DNA of 50,817 nt, taken from Clostridiaceae bacterium. Lineage in GTDB: Bacteria > Bacillota > Clostridia > Peptostreptococcales > Natronincolaceae. Positions 1-8,570 of this stretch are shown piece by piece. Each line of letters opens with the position of its first letter. Position 1 is the first letter of the stretch. Made by a program: the position numbers and the translations under genes. The stretch is taken from assembly GCA_020832135.1 (NCBI GenBank), contig JAFIFG010000099.1, forward strand, positions 1 through 50,817. The letters run 5' to 3'. The notes beneath the pieces were generated by a model that ran no database searches, was not told where the DNA came from, and saw only the letters and a list, made by a program, of their open reading frames with translations.

Positions 1-1
1 G

Positions 2-1762
2 ACATTCGCTTACTTACTCACAGCAATCGCCTATGCTCGATTTACAGGGAAACCTGTCGTGATTGCATGTGCCTCAACAGCACTCCAAGAACAGTTAGCA
101 GGACCTAAGGGAGATATTCAGACACTATCTAATATACTGGGGCTAGAAATAGATGCGCGAATGGCAAAGGACCCGCGTCAGTATGTCTGCGATGCAAGGG
201 TTGATGAATCTAGAGGCCTGTTTACAGAGAAATCAAATGCAATATCTAATGAGATTAATCAATGGTTAGAGAAAACCAATCGCGGTGAACGTTCAGAAAT
301 GCCACTTGTACCGGATCGCGTGTGGAAACAGATTGGATGGGATGAGTCTATGTCCTGTGATATGTGTTCTAGCCGTGGGTTTTGTAAACTTGTTAAGGCA
401 AGGGAACATTATCGACACGCTAGGGACTTGATTATTGCTGATCATGAAATCTTTTTTGATGACTTATGGACACGAGATGAACGTATTGATGATGGCAAAT
501 CACCAATCCTCCCTAGTTATTCGGCAGTCATTTTCGACGAGGGGCATAAAGTTATACTTCCAGCGGCCATGCGGGCAGGACAACAAATTATTAAGGAGGA
601 CATGGATAATATCACCTTCTCTTTAGAACAAATCCAAGGAGCTAGAGAATCGTTAATTTCAATTGCGGTTGATTTAGAGCAAGCTTCTTGTGATTTCTTT
701 GCAAAACTTAATCACTGTGTGATTGCAGGTGGTAGCTCCGATCGTTTAGCACTTCGAGTAGATGGTACACTACTTAAAGCAGCGGATACTTTTCATGAGG
801 CATTAGATCGTCTGCTTCTTGAGATACAAATCGAACAAGAACTATACCTAGAGTCTCTACCTGCAAGTTTACTACAAATGTATGAAACTCAAATTGAAAG
901 AGCAATGATGGCACTAAATAGATTCCGTAGGAATAAAAGTAAGGATGTTATTATCTGGGTAAATCAACTGGATGGTAGCTTTTGGGTTGTTCCAAGGAAT
1001 TTAAGTAAAATGCTAGATACACACTTGTTTCAGAAGGGATTACCTGTGGTGTTTACCTCTGCAACCTTAAGTAATAAAGGTGATTTTAGTTACTTTGCAC
1101 GAACTCTTGGACTTGAAAGCACATCCTGCTCTACTGTTGGAAGTTCCTTTGATATTGAAAAACAAGCTGTTGTCTATTTGCCTCAAGGCTTGTCAAATAG
1201 TGATGAAGATACTAGGTTTTCCCTTGGTGTTGAAAAATTAGTATCTTTATTAAAGATACATGAGGGACGAGCTCTAGTACTTACCAACTCCCTAGATGAA
1301 GTTCGAAAAATTAGAAAGGAATTTCAGAACTATCAGCTACCTTTCGAGGTTTTATGGGAGGACAAAGGAGAGCGAGGATACCTTGTGGGAAAATTTCGAG
1401 AGGAAGTGTCATCTGTACTGATTGGTGCTAGTTTTTGGGAGGGGATTGATGTCCCTGGTGAAGCACTATCCCTTCTTATAGTTTGGCAGCTTCCGTTTCC
1501 GTCTCTAGATCCTTTAATTGAAGTACAACGTAAAGAGGCAGAGGAAAAAGGGTTAGATCCAGTGATGACAGTTGATTATCCTGAGATGGGTCTTAAATTA
1601 AAACAAGGATGTGGTAGGTTAATTAGAACAAAGGATGACCGAGGGACAATAGCTATTATGGAGTCCGTAATAGGAGCTCCTTGGGAAAAAGTTGTCATGG
1701 GTGCTCTACCTCCTGGAGCTGGAATTAGAAGAATAGAAGACCTATTGGATAATACAGAGTGA
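2..1762 (+). CDS. DinG/XPD-family ATP-dependent DNA helicase, 5' truncated by window edge
   Basis: Superfamily 2 helicase of the DinG/XPD (Fe-S) type, which unwinds DNA 5' to 3' in repair. The reading frame is open to the first base of the window; the visible N-terminus (TFAYLLTAIAYARF) directly follows where the Walker A GxGKT would lie, so motif I and everything before it are missing. Visible motifs are the Ia-like ACASTALQEQL, four Fe-S cluster cysteines (one in QYVCDAR, three in the CDMCSSRGFC cluster), a DEGH Walker B box in VIFDEGHKV, the SAT-type motif TSATLS, and motif VI QGCGRLIRT. The apparent GTG start at 59 is internal and should not be used. A 63-nt gap separates it from the next gene. 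Whether the lost N-terminus carries an exonuclease domain, as in some Firmicute DinG proteins, cannot be told. Confidence 0.9.
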   Translation, partial: TFAYLLTAIAYARFTGKPVVIACASTALQEQLAGPKGDIQTLSNILGLEIDARMAKDPRQYVCDARVDESRGLFTEKSNAISNEINQWLEKTNRGERSEMPLVPDRVWKQIGWDESMSCDMCSSRGFCKLVKAREHYRHARDLIIADHEIFFDDLWTRDERIDDGKSPILPSYSAVIFDEGHKVILPAAMRAGQQIIKEDMDNITFSLEQIQGARESLISIAVDLEQASCDFFAKLNHCVIAGGSSDRLALRVDGTLLKAADTFHEALDRLLLEIQIEQELYLESLPASLLQMYETQIERAMMALNRFRRNKSKDVIIWVNQLDGSFWVVPRNLSKMLDTHLFQKGLPVVFTSATLSNKGDFSYFARTLGLESTSCSTVGSSFDIEKQAVVYLPQGLSNSDEDTRFSLGVEKLVSLLKIHEGRALVLTNSLDEVRKIRKEFQNYQLPFEVLWEDKGERGYLVGKFREEVSSVLIGASFWEGIDVPGEALSLLIVWQLPFPSLDPLIEVQRKEAEEKGLDPVMTVDYPEMGLKLKQGCGRLIRTKDDRGTIAIMESVIGAPWEKVVMGALPPGAGIRRIEDLLDNTE

Positions 1763-1825
1763 CAAAGGACAATTCCTTGACACTCTAACTGTCCGATAAA
1801 TAAGTTGATGTAAGGAGTTACCTAT

Positions 1826-2314
1826 ATGGAACAACAACCTAAAATTAATTGCTATTATCTAGGAAAGTCTTATCCTCTATATACACAAGTAGATTCATCA
1901 ATAAAAAAGATTACTATACAATGGGATGGCAAAGCCTTTATATGTATCAGTCCACAAGAAGGAGAAATTGATATTGCTGATGCCCTGCAGACTTTTTATA
2001 TAAAAGCTAGTCGAAAATTAATTGAAGAAAGATTAAAATTATACCAATCACACTTTAAAGTAAAATACAAATCCTTCTCCATAGAAAACCACCCAACCAA
2101 ATGGGGAAGCTGTAACTCAAAGAGACACTTAACTTTCCATTGGAAATTAATCATGTTTCCCCTCAATGCCGTTGACTATGTTGTTATACATGAGCTCTGT
2201 CATCTAATACATATGAATCATGACCGTTCCTTTTGGCGTTTGGTAGGCAAAGTTCATCCAAAATACAAAGAAGCTATGGCTATTTTGGGGACGGAAAAAA
2301 CTAGAGAAGTGTAG
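1826..2314 (+). CDS. YgjP-like (DUF45) zinc metallopeptidase-like protein
   Basis: A 162-residue protein of the YgjP/DUF45 family. The zinc-binding signature is visible as HELCHL (H122, E123, H126) followed by NHDRSFW with the third ligand H132, and the family hallmark KWGSCNSKRHLTFHW lies at about residues 92-106. The length is shorter than the usual 220-240 residues because the N-terminal part is compact. The start at 1826 has a good AAGGAG box about 9 nt upstream. Members of this family are annotated as metal-dependent hydrolases and their true substrate is poorly known. It lies 63 nt after the helicase and may be co-transcribed with it. The 165-nt gap that follows contains only short weak palindromes. 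Confidence 0.8.
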   Translation: MEQQPKINCYYLGKSYPLYTQVDSSIKKITIQWDGKAFICISPQEGEIDIADALQTFYIKASRKLIEERLKLYQSHFKVKYKSFSIENHPTKWGSCNSKRHLTFHWKLIMFPLNAVDYVVIHELCHLIHMNHDRSFWRLVGKVHPKYKEAMAILGTEKTREV

Positions 2315-2479
2315 GAGATATTTAAATAAGTAAGGCTATAGCCTTATGGAATAATGGCTACATTAGTAGACCAATGTAATCACACATTTGATACTTAAGT
2401 TAGAAAGTGATATGCTCTTTATAGAGAACCTTATTAGTTCTTTAAAAATTGTACTACATAAATAAGGAGGTATTGCCAG

Positions 2480-2824
2480 ATGCATTTATTAATTGCAATC
2501 ATAGACAATCCGGACCAAGTGACTGACATTCTGGATGAGTTTTATAAAGTTGGTGTTAAGGGTGGAACAGTGGTGGACAGCAAGGGAATGGCACATATTA
2601 TAGCCGATCATATTCCATTTTTTTCTCGTTTTGCTGAGTTCGGGCAGGACCCTGCATGTAACAAGATGATCTTCACCGTTATTCAATCAAAAGAATGCCT
2701 AAAAAAAGCAATCGATGCCATAGAAGGAGTTGTTGGAGACTTAAATAAACCTGACACCGGCATTGTAATGACACTTCCCATCGATTTTTGTAAAGGCCTA
2801 GTAAAAACAGAGGGGGATGAGTGA
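2480..2824 (+). CDS. PII-like (GlnB-fold) regulatory protein
   Basis: A 114-residue soluble protein that resembles the PII signalling superfamily: an N-terminal beta strand (MHLLIAIID), a helix with the spacing VTDILDEFYKVGVKGGTVVDS typical of the PII first repeat, a middle loop (residues about 38-55) in the T-loop position, a second repeat (KMIFTVIQSKECLKKAIDAIEGVVGDL) and a final GIVMTLPID strand. It has an AAGGAGG box 10 nt before the ATG. Its TGA stop overlaps the GTG start of the antiporter by 4 nt, so the two are translationally coupled. Known PII-like proteins (SbtB, carboxysome PII and others) bind nucleotides and gate a neighbouring membrane transporter; that this one gates the antiporter is inference. 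The uridylylated tyrosine context of classical GlnB is not visible. Confidence 0.65.
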   Translation: MHLLIAIIDNPDQVTDILDEFYKVGVKGGTVVDSKGMAHIIADHIPFFSRFAEFGQDPACNKMIFTVIQSKECLKKAIDAIEGVVGDLNKPDTGIVMTLPIDFCKGLVKTEGDE

Positions 2825-3990
2825 TTACAATGAATATTTCTTTAGCTGTTGGGATTATTTTTTTGGCTGGAGCTGCTGGAGGAAAACTAGCTCGTGCTAT
2901 AAAGCTTCCGTCGGTAACCGGTAATCTATTAGCTGGAATCCTTGTTGGCCCTTCTGTTATGGGCTTAGTTAGTGTGGAGGCAATGTACCAACTTGCACCA
3001 ATCAATGAACTGGCTTTGGGTGTTATTGCCCTTTCAATTGGTGCTGAACTTCACTGGGGAACAATGCGTAAGTTAGCCAAAGATGCAGCTACAGTTTTTA
3101 TGGTGGAGGCTCTTCTTACCTTGATCGTTGTATTTGGTTCACTATATCTGTTTGGGTTACCTTTTCGATATGCCCTGGTTTTTGGAGTGATTAGTATTGC
3201 TACAGCTCCAGGAGCCATTATTGCCTGTATAAGGGAAACCCCTACCAAGGGAGACTTCAGTAAGGTACTCTTGTCAGTAGTAGCTTTGGATAATCTATTC
3301 GCCATTACACTTTTCGGTATTGTCCTTAGTTTTATGCAAGTGGCTTTTACTGCTACTGATGTAGCAAATACACCAGCCATTGTAATGGCTTCAAGGGATA
3401 TAGGGGTTTCTTTACTATTAGGTATAGTATCTGGTGTGTTTTTGGTAATTACATCCCATATGGCTAAAAGTGATGGCCGTATTTTAGTCTCCGCTCTAGG
3501 AGCGATTCTGATAACAGTAGGATTATCGAATCAATGGGGTACACCTGCCCTACTGGCGGCAATTACAGCCGGTGTCGTATATATCAATTTTTCCCGAAAA
3601 CCCCAGCGAATCAGTCGATCGCTCATGGATGTTGAACATCCGATTTTATTGGTCTTTCTAACCCTAGCAGGTGCAAAACTGGACTTATCAGTTCTTCCGG
3701 TTGTAGGGCAAATTGGCATGGTGTATATAGCTGCACGTTTTTTTGCTAAACTAGTGGGTAGTCGTATAGGAACAGCATTAACACTTTTTCCTTTAAGTTG
3801 GAAACGGAATTTAGGCAGAGCCCTAACCCCCCAAGCTGGTGTGGCTATTGGTTTAGCTATTATTGCTGAACAGAAACCGTTCTTTACACCGGATTCAATT
3901 ATGCCGGTTGTTCTTGCGGCAGTGGTTGTTTTTGAATTGATAGGGCCAATACTTGTCCGTAAAGCATTGTGCGATGTAGATAGTGTTTAA
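2821..3990 (+). CDS. CPA2-family cation:proton antiporter
   Basis: A 389-residue polytopic membrane protein of the Na+(K+)/H+ exchanger CPA2 type (KefB/NapA-like core without a C-terminal TrkA-N domain). Visible family signs are ARAIKLPSVTGNLLAGILVGPSVMG near the N-terminus, VALDNLFAITLFG (the D in the unwound helix 4/5 region) and the gly/ala-rich later helices ending FELIGPILVRKAL. I choose the GTG at 2821 because the GAGGGGGA box at about 2810-2816 is 4-5 nt away; ATG 2830 would be about 13 nt away. The gene overlaps the upstream PII-like gene by 4 nt and is followed by a strong terminator. The expected role is K+ or Na+ extrusion at the cytoplasmic membrane, probably controlled by the PII-like partner (inference). 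Confidence 0.88.
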   Translation: MITMNISLAVGIIFLAGAAGGKLARAIKLPSVTGNLLAGILVGPSVMGLVSVEAMYQLAPINELALGVIALSIGAELHWGTMRKLAKDAATVFMVEALLTLIVVFGSLYLFGLPFRYALVFGVISIATAPGAIIACIRETPTKGDFSKVLLSVVALDNLFAITLFGIVLSFMQVAFTATDVANTPAIVMASRDIGVSLLLGIVSGVFLVITSHMAKSDGRILVSALGAILITVGLSNQWGTPALLAAITAGVVYINFSRKPQRISRSLMDVEHPILLVFLTLAGAKLDLSVLPVVGQIGMVYIAARFFAKLVGSRIGTALTLFPLSWKRNLGRALTPQAGVAIGLAIIAEQKPFFTPDSIMPVVLAAVVVFELIGPILVRKALCDVDSV

Positions 3991-3994
3991 TAAA

Positions 3995-4036
3995 ATATAT
4001 AACCCTACCCTAAACAATAGGGGTAGGGTTATATAT
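3995..4036 (+). terminator. Intrinsic terminator after the antiporter
   Basis: Perfect 16-bp inverted repeat: arm ATATATAACCCTACCC at 3995-4010, 10-nt loop, complementary arm at 4021-4036, then TTTGT. It starts 5 nt after the antiporter stop. Confidence 0.85.
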
Positions 4037-4115
4037 TTGTACTTTTCACCTAACTACAAATGAGAAAACACTAACCTATAAGCAATAACTAAAGCGAATC
4101 AAGTATATTATTTTC

Positions 4116-4634
4116 TTAGTTGATCCCACTATCTAATCCATAGTTTTTATTGCTATCAATCTTCATGCCTTTACTTAATATTGCATCTTTAGTTTCTCTT
4201 TCATAATTACATTTATTAAAAGCTATTTGACATTGCATTCTATGCTTACAGGTATCACAAGCTACTTTTTTCATATACTTTTTTTCGCTTTTTGATATGT
4301 TAATTAATTCTATATGTTGCTTTTTATTAACAATAGTCTCTGCTATATAGGATTTAACTGCTTTAGAATAATGTTTTTTTATTAGATATAATGCTTTTTT
4401 CCTATCATTTAATTTAATGAGCTCTAATGATACTGTATTGTTGATGATAGTTCCACGAATTGTTTTTGTATTAATTTTAATCTGTAAATTTTCATAGGGT
4501 ATTTCTAAATAGTCAACTTTAGGAGTAATATGACCCATTACTTTTATTAGAAACAAATCATCCAAATTATAGGTTTCCTCTAATTGAATTTGAAAATACT
4601 TATCAAAAAGTCTTGTTCGCAATGATAGTAGCAT
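4116..4634 (-). CDS. Hypothetical protein with a C-terminal Cys4 cluster
   Basis: A 172-residue soluble protein I do not recognise. The N-terminal two thirds look like a mixed beta-rich fold with many Ile/Asn/Lys residues; the C-terminal third holds a four-cysteine cluster CDTCKHRMQCQIAFNKC (spacing CX2CX5CX6C) that could bind zinc or an Fe-S cluster. No signal peptide or membrane segment is visible. It is a lone minus-strand gene between a plus-strand terminator and a divergent lipoprotein gene. The start is supported by a GAGGGTG box (reverse complement of 4640-4650) before the ATG at 4634. Base composition is more AT-rich than its neighbours. Function unknown. Confidence 0.6.
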   Translation of the reverse strand: MLLSLRTRLFDKYFQIQLEETYNLDDLFLIKVMGHITPKVDYLEIPYENLQIKINTKTIRGTIINNTVSLELIKLNDRKKALYLIKKHYSKAVKSYIAETIVNKKQHIELINISKSEKKYMKKVACDTCKHRMQCQIAFNKCNYERETKDAILSKGMKIDSNKNYGLDSGIN

Positions 4635-4803
4635 AACTTCACCCTCTCTAATTACATTTTAACACATTATAATACTAGCTTTTAACTGGATATTTTTAGT
4701 AAGGGAGGTTATCCGAACCCTTAAATCCTCCAGTACATAATAGCCGAATTATTTGAGAAAGATATATATAAGTAAACAATAAAACGATAGATAGGGGATG
4801 CTT

Positions 4804-6198
4804 ATGTATAGGAAAATAACTCTAATAATGATGGTTATAATAATGGCTACAGCCTCAAGCTGTTCATACCGTAGAGATGTACCTCCTGAAGAGGCACCTG
4901 CTCCAGGACAACAGCAGACACCTTCAGCCCAGCAGCCTAGGGAAGACAAACTAGCTAAATCTGAGCAGGAGGCTGTGGAGGAGAATATTAATGGATTCGA
5001 CATTGAAGATGATCTGAGAATTACCGAAGCTACAGACGGGGAGGAAAAGGACAAAATATCCCTACTTAGTCGACAACAGAAAACAGAAGTATTAAAAAAT
5101 GCTGGGTCAAAAGAGATGAACACTGTGTTGGAGCAATTTGAAGCCAGCTTACCTGAAGGTGTGAATGATGTAGTCCAGTATTTTGAATACGATATAACTT
5201 TTGATTACTTTCTTATAACAGCGGAGGATGGTGCTGAAATCCGGGAAAATCCAGCACCTGATGCTACAGTTATTGCTGAGGTAGAGAACCTAGATAAGGT
5301 ATCTCTGCTGCAAAGGGTTGAAGGTGAGTCATTGGAGGATTCAATTATATGGTATAGGGTAGCATTCGAAAATGACAATGAAATAAAAGAAGGCTATCTT
5401 CATTCAACAGAAGGAACACCTAGGAGTTTTCGATTTGATAGAATGCAGGATGCTATAGAGGAGTTAAGGGAACAGTTAGAACAAGGGGAGCTGCATTTTA
5501 TTAGTAACTATAAGTTTGAAAATGGTGTACCTCCTCAAGAAGGAGATATAGCAGTAGATGAGCACGGATACAGGTTTTATCACAGTGCACCTGCATATGA
5601 AGAGGCAGATACCAATAGCAACTATAGGTATATACCAGATGGAATTTTGGTACGGGTACTGGAGGAGACCGATGAGTTTTATCATGTCAACGTGCCGACT
5701 TTTGATGGAGATTTTTACGTACCTAAACAATACATAGATCCGGATGAAACATTAAGTCAGTTAAACCATGTGATTGTAGTAGACCGAGATCAGCAGAACC
5801 AAGCTTCCTTTGAACTTGATGAAAATGATCTTAACCTTGTCTCATATACCTTATCTACTACCGGAATTCCAGGAGATTTCTCCTTTGAAACCACCCTTGG
5901 TAGCTATAAGGTCATTCAAGTAAGAGATCGTTTTGAGTATCTACAAAGCGGTACACAGGATATTGCAGGTTATGCACCCTTTGCCATACGTTTTACAGGT
6001 GGTGCTTACATCCACGGTGTTCCTGTGGCATATGAAGAGGAAGATGGTGAGAAGGTTGATCCTGGACTGATAGAATACCTTCATACTATTGGTACATTTC
6101 CCCGTTCCAATATGTGTGTGCGAAATTTCACCAGTCATGCAGAATTCCTCTATAATTGGATAGATAGTGAAAATGGCGCTGTTATAGTTATAGAATGA
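4804..6198 (+). CDS. Lipoprotein with SH3-like region and YkuD L,D-transpeptidase domain
   Basis: Secreted, probably lipid-anchored enzyme: the N-terminus MYRKITLIMMVIIMATASSC has a short hydrophobic stretch ending in a cysteine, followed by a Pro/Gln-rich linker. A bacterial SH3-like segment (about residues 135-200, ITAEDGAEIRENPAPDATVI...) is followed by a second similar repeat and then a C-terminal YkuD domain. In that domain H404 (IHGVP) and C438 lie in the expected order, but the usual SHGC-[IV]-R signature reads SNMCVR. L,D-transpeptidases form 3-3 peptidoglycan cross-links. I prefer ATG 4804 over ATG 4798 because the AGGGG box at 4793-4797 abuts 4798 but is 6 nt from 4804. A terminator follows. 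The Asn-Met replacement next to the catalytic Cys leaves some doubt about activity. Confidence 0.78.
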   Translation: MYRKITLIMMVIIMATASSCSYRRDVPPEEAPAPGQQQTPSAQQPREDKLAKSEQEAVEENINGFDIEDDLRITEATDGEEKDKISLLSRQQKTEVLKNAGSKEMNTVLEQFEASLPEGVNDVVQYFEYDITFDYFLITAEDGAEIRENPAPDATVIAEVENLDKVSLLQRVEGESLEDSIIWYRVAFENDNEIKEGYLHSTEGTPRSFRFDRMQDAIEELREQLEQGELHFISNYKFENGVPPQEGDIAVDEHGYRFYHSAPAYEEADTNSNYRYIPDGILVRVLEETDEFYHVNVPTFDGDFYVPKQYIDPDETLSQLNHVIVVDRDQQNQASFELDENDLNLVSYTLSTTGIPGDFSFETTLGSYKVIQVRDRFEYLQSGTQDIAGYAPFAIRFTGGAYIHGVPVAYEEEDGEKVDPGLIEYLHTIGTFPRSNMCVRNFTSHAEFLYNWIDSENGAVIVIE

Positions 6199-6250
6199 TA
6201 GCAATAGTGTAAATTCCTAATTACTTTTTAAAATTGAAAATAGTGCACTG

Positions 6251-6290
6251 ACCCCACCTTTAAGCTATAATTAAAGTTGGGGTTTTAATT
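6251..6290 (+). terminator. Intrinsic terminator after the L,D-transpeptidase gene
   Basis: Hairpin ACCCCACCTTTAA (6251-6263) with TTAAAGTTGGGGT (6271-6283), one mismatch, followed by TTTAATTTATTTT. Confidence 0.8.
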
Positions 6291-6305
6291 TATTTTAATA
6301 GGATA

Positions 6306-6338
6306 GTTCATATTGAGTTCACATTGATTTTTTATAAT
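6306..6338 (+). promoter_or_regulatory. Tandem 11-bp repeat plus -10 box of the two-component operon
   Basis: Two adjacent direct repeats, GTTCATATTGA (6306-6316) and GTTCACATTGA (6317-6327), then five T and a perfect TATAAT (6333-6338). No good -35 hexamer stands 17 bp upstream, so the repeats lie where an OmpR-type regulator would bind and replace the -35 contact. The same arrangement recurs at 8448-8480. Tandem repeats with one helical-turn spacing are the known binding mode of OmpR/PhoB-type regulators; that the regulator encoded next door binds here is inference. Confidence 0.7.
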
Positions 6339-6416
6339 AAGATCGTTCATTAATTACATGGCGAATAGTAATTTTGGTTATGTTTTTAGGAATAACATTG
6401 AGTAGGAGTGAGATAT

Positions 6417-7091
6417 ATGGTTAATATTCTAGTAGTTGAAGACGATAAAAATCTTCAAAAACTAATGATGGCTGTCTTAAAACAACATGGCTATCATCTG
6501 TTGGGTGCTAAGGATGGTTTGGAGGCCCTTGAGGTACTGGATACATCCCATGTAGATTTAATTATTAGCGACATTATGATGCCAAATATGGACGGCTACA
6601 CCTTGACAGATGCACTTAGAAAATCAAATTATAATTTACCGATTTTAATGGTAACAGCAAAGGAAACCCTCAATGACAAAAAGAAGGGATTTCTTGTGGG
6701 AACCGATGATTATATGGTAAAACCCATTGATATGGATGAGATGGTTTTACGGGTAGCAGCATTATTACGTCGCTCTCGTATTATTAACGAGCACCGCTTG
6801 ACAATTAGTGAAGTGGAACTTGATTATGATGCTCTGACTGTCAATAAAAAAGAGAACTCTATAGTTCTACCTAAAAAGGAATTCTATCTCTTATTTAAAC
6901 TACTTAGTTATCCTAAACACATATTTACAAGACAGCAACTCATGGATGAAATATGGGGGTTAGATTCAGAAGCTGACGAACGTACGGTAGATGTTCATAT
7001 TAAACGATTGAGGGAAAAATTTGCTGAATTTACGGAGTTTGAGATTATTACGGTTCGAGGCCTAGGCTATAAGGCGGAGATAAAAGCATGA
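6417..7091 (+). CDS. OmpR/PhoB-family response regulator
   Basis: A 224-residue two-component response regulator. The receiver domain holds the acidic pair D9/D10, phospho-acceptor D52 (ISDIMMPNMDG), T80 and K102 (VKP). The C-terminal winged helix domain follows from about residue 128, with the RxxLMDEIWG...RTVDVHIKRLREK signature and RGLGYK at the end. I choose ATG 6417 because AGGAG at 6404-6408 is 8 nt upstream; the in-frame GTG at 6408 lies inside that box. Its stop overlaps the ATG of the sensor kinase gene (ATGA), so the pair is translationally coupled. It probably binds the tandem repeats in its own promoter and upstream of the phospholipase D operon. Confidence 0.93.
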   Translation: MVNILVVEDDKNLQKLMMAVLKQHGYHLLGAKDGLEALEVLDTSHVDLIISDIMMPNMDGYTLTDALRKSNYNLPILMVTAKETLNDKKKGFLVGTDDYMVKPIDMDEMVLRVAALLRRSRIINEHRLTISEVELDYDALTVNKKENSIVLPKKEFYLLFKLLSYPKHIFTRQQLMDEIWGLDSEADERTVDVHIKRLREKFAEFTEFEIITVRGLGYKAEIKA

Positions 7092-8377
7092 AAAAGATTA
7101 CCATAAAATTAGCCTTATTTTTTATTTTTCTCATTTGTATCTCCTCTATTTTATCCTTTATCGTATCAACTCTTTTTACGAATAATATTGAAAATGAAAT
7201 AAGACTCAACCAGGAAGCAATAGCAATTTCTATATTACAATTAGAACAAAAAACAGATTTAAGTATAGATGAAATTATCAGTATTACAGCTACTCCTATA
7301 TATGATGTCCGTAGACTTGAAGATGTTGACTTAACGGGAATCACAAAGGAAGAACTAGAAAAAGTTCACAGCCATAAAATTACCTTTTTATCCCATAGCA
7401 GATTGCATCGTCCAACTATAATACTCATGGTGAATGATTCTTTTATTCAAATTAGTCTACACCCTCATAATACCATTTTTAAAATTGTTGCATCTCGTGT
7501 ATGGTTTACACTGCTGTCCTATGTTGCTATAGGAGCTTTATTAATTATGCTGTTAGCCAAAAGAGTAGTTAAACCAATACTGAAGCTAACTTCAGCTACA
7601 CAAGAAGTGGCAAAGGGTAATTTTGATATACAGATTAAAAATAAAAGCAATGATGAGATTGGTCAGCTTACACAAAACTTCAATAAAATGACAAGGGAGC
7701 TGAAAAATATAGAATATCTGCGCAAGGATTTTATTACTAATGTATCACATGAGTTTAAAACGCCAATCGCATCTATTCAAGGTTTTGCTAGATTACTACA
7801 AAAGGGTAATTTATCTGAGAAGGAGAAGGAGGAATACACCAATATTATTGTTGAAGAAACAGCAAGACTGTCTAATCTTTCTTCCAATATTTTAAAACTT
7901 TCAAAACTTGAAAATCAAGAAATAGTAGAGAAAGAGGTTGTATTCTCTTTGGATGAACAAATGAGAAGAAGTATTTTACTCCTTGAATATGAATGGAGTA
8001 AAAAGAATATTGAATTTGATCTTGAACTTGATAAAGTTAAGTATCAAGGAGATGAAGAACTACTCCAACAGGTTTGGATTAATCTTTTAGGTAATGCCAT
8101 CAAGTTTTCAAATGGGGATAGCATAATTAGTATAAGACTTGAACAAACAGATTCAACTGTAGAAGTTAAAATTAGCGATCATGGCATTGGCATGAGTGAA
8201 GCAACCATGGGACGTATCTTTGAAAAGTTCTATCAAGGTGATAAAGCTCATTCCTATGAGGGGAATGGTTTAGGATTACCTCTTGTAAAGCGTATTCTAG
8301 ATTTATATGGTGGAAATATTTATGTAAAAAGCAAGCTAAATGAAGGCTCTACCTTTACTGTTGAGTTACCGCTATAG
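7088..8377 (+). CDS. Sensor histidine kinase (HAMP-HisKA-HATPase)
   Basis: A 429-residue membrane sensor kinase: TM1 at about residues 7-31, an extracytoplasmic domain of about 100 residues, TM2 at about 138-160 (SRVWFTLLSYVAIGALLIML), a HAMP domain to about 212, the dimerisation/phospho-acceptor segment with H221 in NVSHEFKTP, and an HATPase domain with the N box (LGNAIKFSN), G1 (DHGIGM), F (FEKFYQ) and G2 (GNGLGLPLVK). The extracytoplasmic region has no domain I recognise, so the signal is unknown; the linked phospholipase/cardiolipin operon suggests membrane or envelope stress (inference). It overlaps the regulator gene by 4 nt and is followed by the second copy of the tandem repeat operator. 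Confidence 0.93.
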   Translation: MKKITIKLALFFIFLICISSILSFIVSTLFTNNIENEIRLNQEAIAISILQLEQKTDLSIDEIISITATPIYDVRRLEDVDLTGITKEELEKVHSHKITFLSHSRLHRPTIILMVNDSFIQISLHPHNTIFKIVASRVWFTLLSYVAIGALLIMLLAKRVVKPILKLTSATQEVAKGNFDIQIKNKSNDEIGQLTQNFNKMTRELKNIEYLRKDFITNVSHEFKTPIASIQGFARLLQKGNLSEKEKEEYTNIIVEETARLSNLSSNILKLSKLENQEIVEKEVVFSLDEQMRRSILLLEYEWSKKNIEFDLELDKVKYQGDEELLQQVWINLLGNAIKFSNGDSIISIRLEQTDSTVEVKISDHGIGMSEATMGRIFEKFYQGDKAHSYEGNGLGLPLVKRILDLYGGNIYVKSKLNEGSTFTVELPL

Positions 8378-8447
8378 AATTTTAAAATCATATACTGACT
8401 GATATCTATCGTATTTATCAATAGTGATGTAGGTGTTGATTGTATTA

Positions 8448-8480
8448 GTTCACATTCAGTTCATATTGACTTTTTATAAT
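8448..8480 (+). promoter_or_regulatory. Second copy of the tandem 11-bp repeat plus -10 box
   Basis: Direct repeats GTTCACATTCA (8448-8458) and GTTCATATTGA (8459-8469), a 5-nt pyrimidine spacer, and TATAAT (8475-8480). The geometry is identical to 6306-6338. It lies between the sensor kinase stop and the phospholipase D gene and should drive the 8571-11914 operon. Confidence 0.7.
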
Positions 8481-8570
8481 AGAAGTATAATAAGTATTAT
8501 GGATAAAAGGCAAGAATTTCAGTAGAGTCGGAGGTGAAGAGTAATAAAAATAAAAAAGTTAAAATCAATA

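Noticed and set aside
59-61. GTG start of the left-most helicase gene
   Set aside because: The frame is open to base 2 and the upstream residues continue the helicase motif, so this is an internal codon, not a start.
2330-2343. Palindrome AAGGCTATAGCCTT between the YgjP-like and PII-like genes
   Set aside because: Too short and without a T run or promoter context to call it a terminator or operator.
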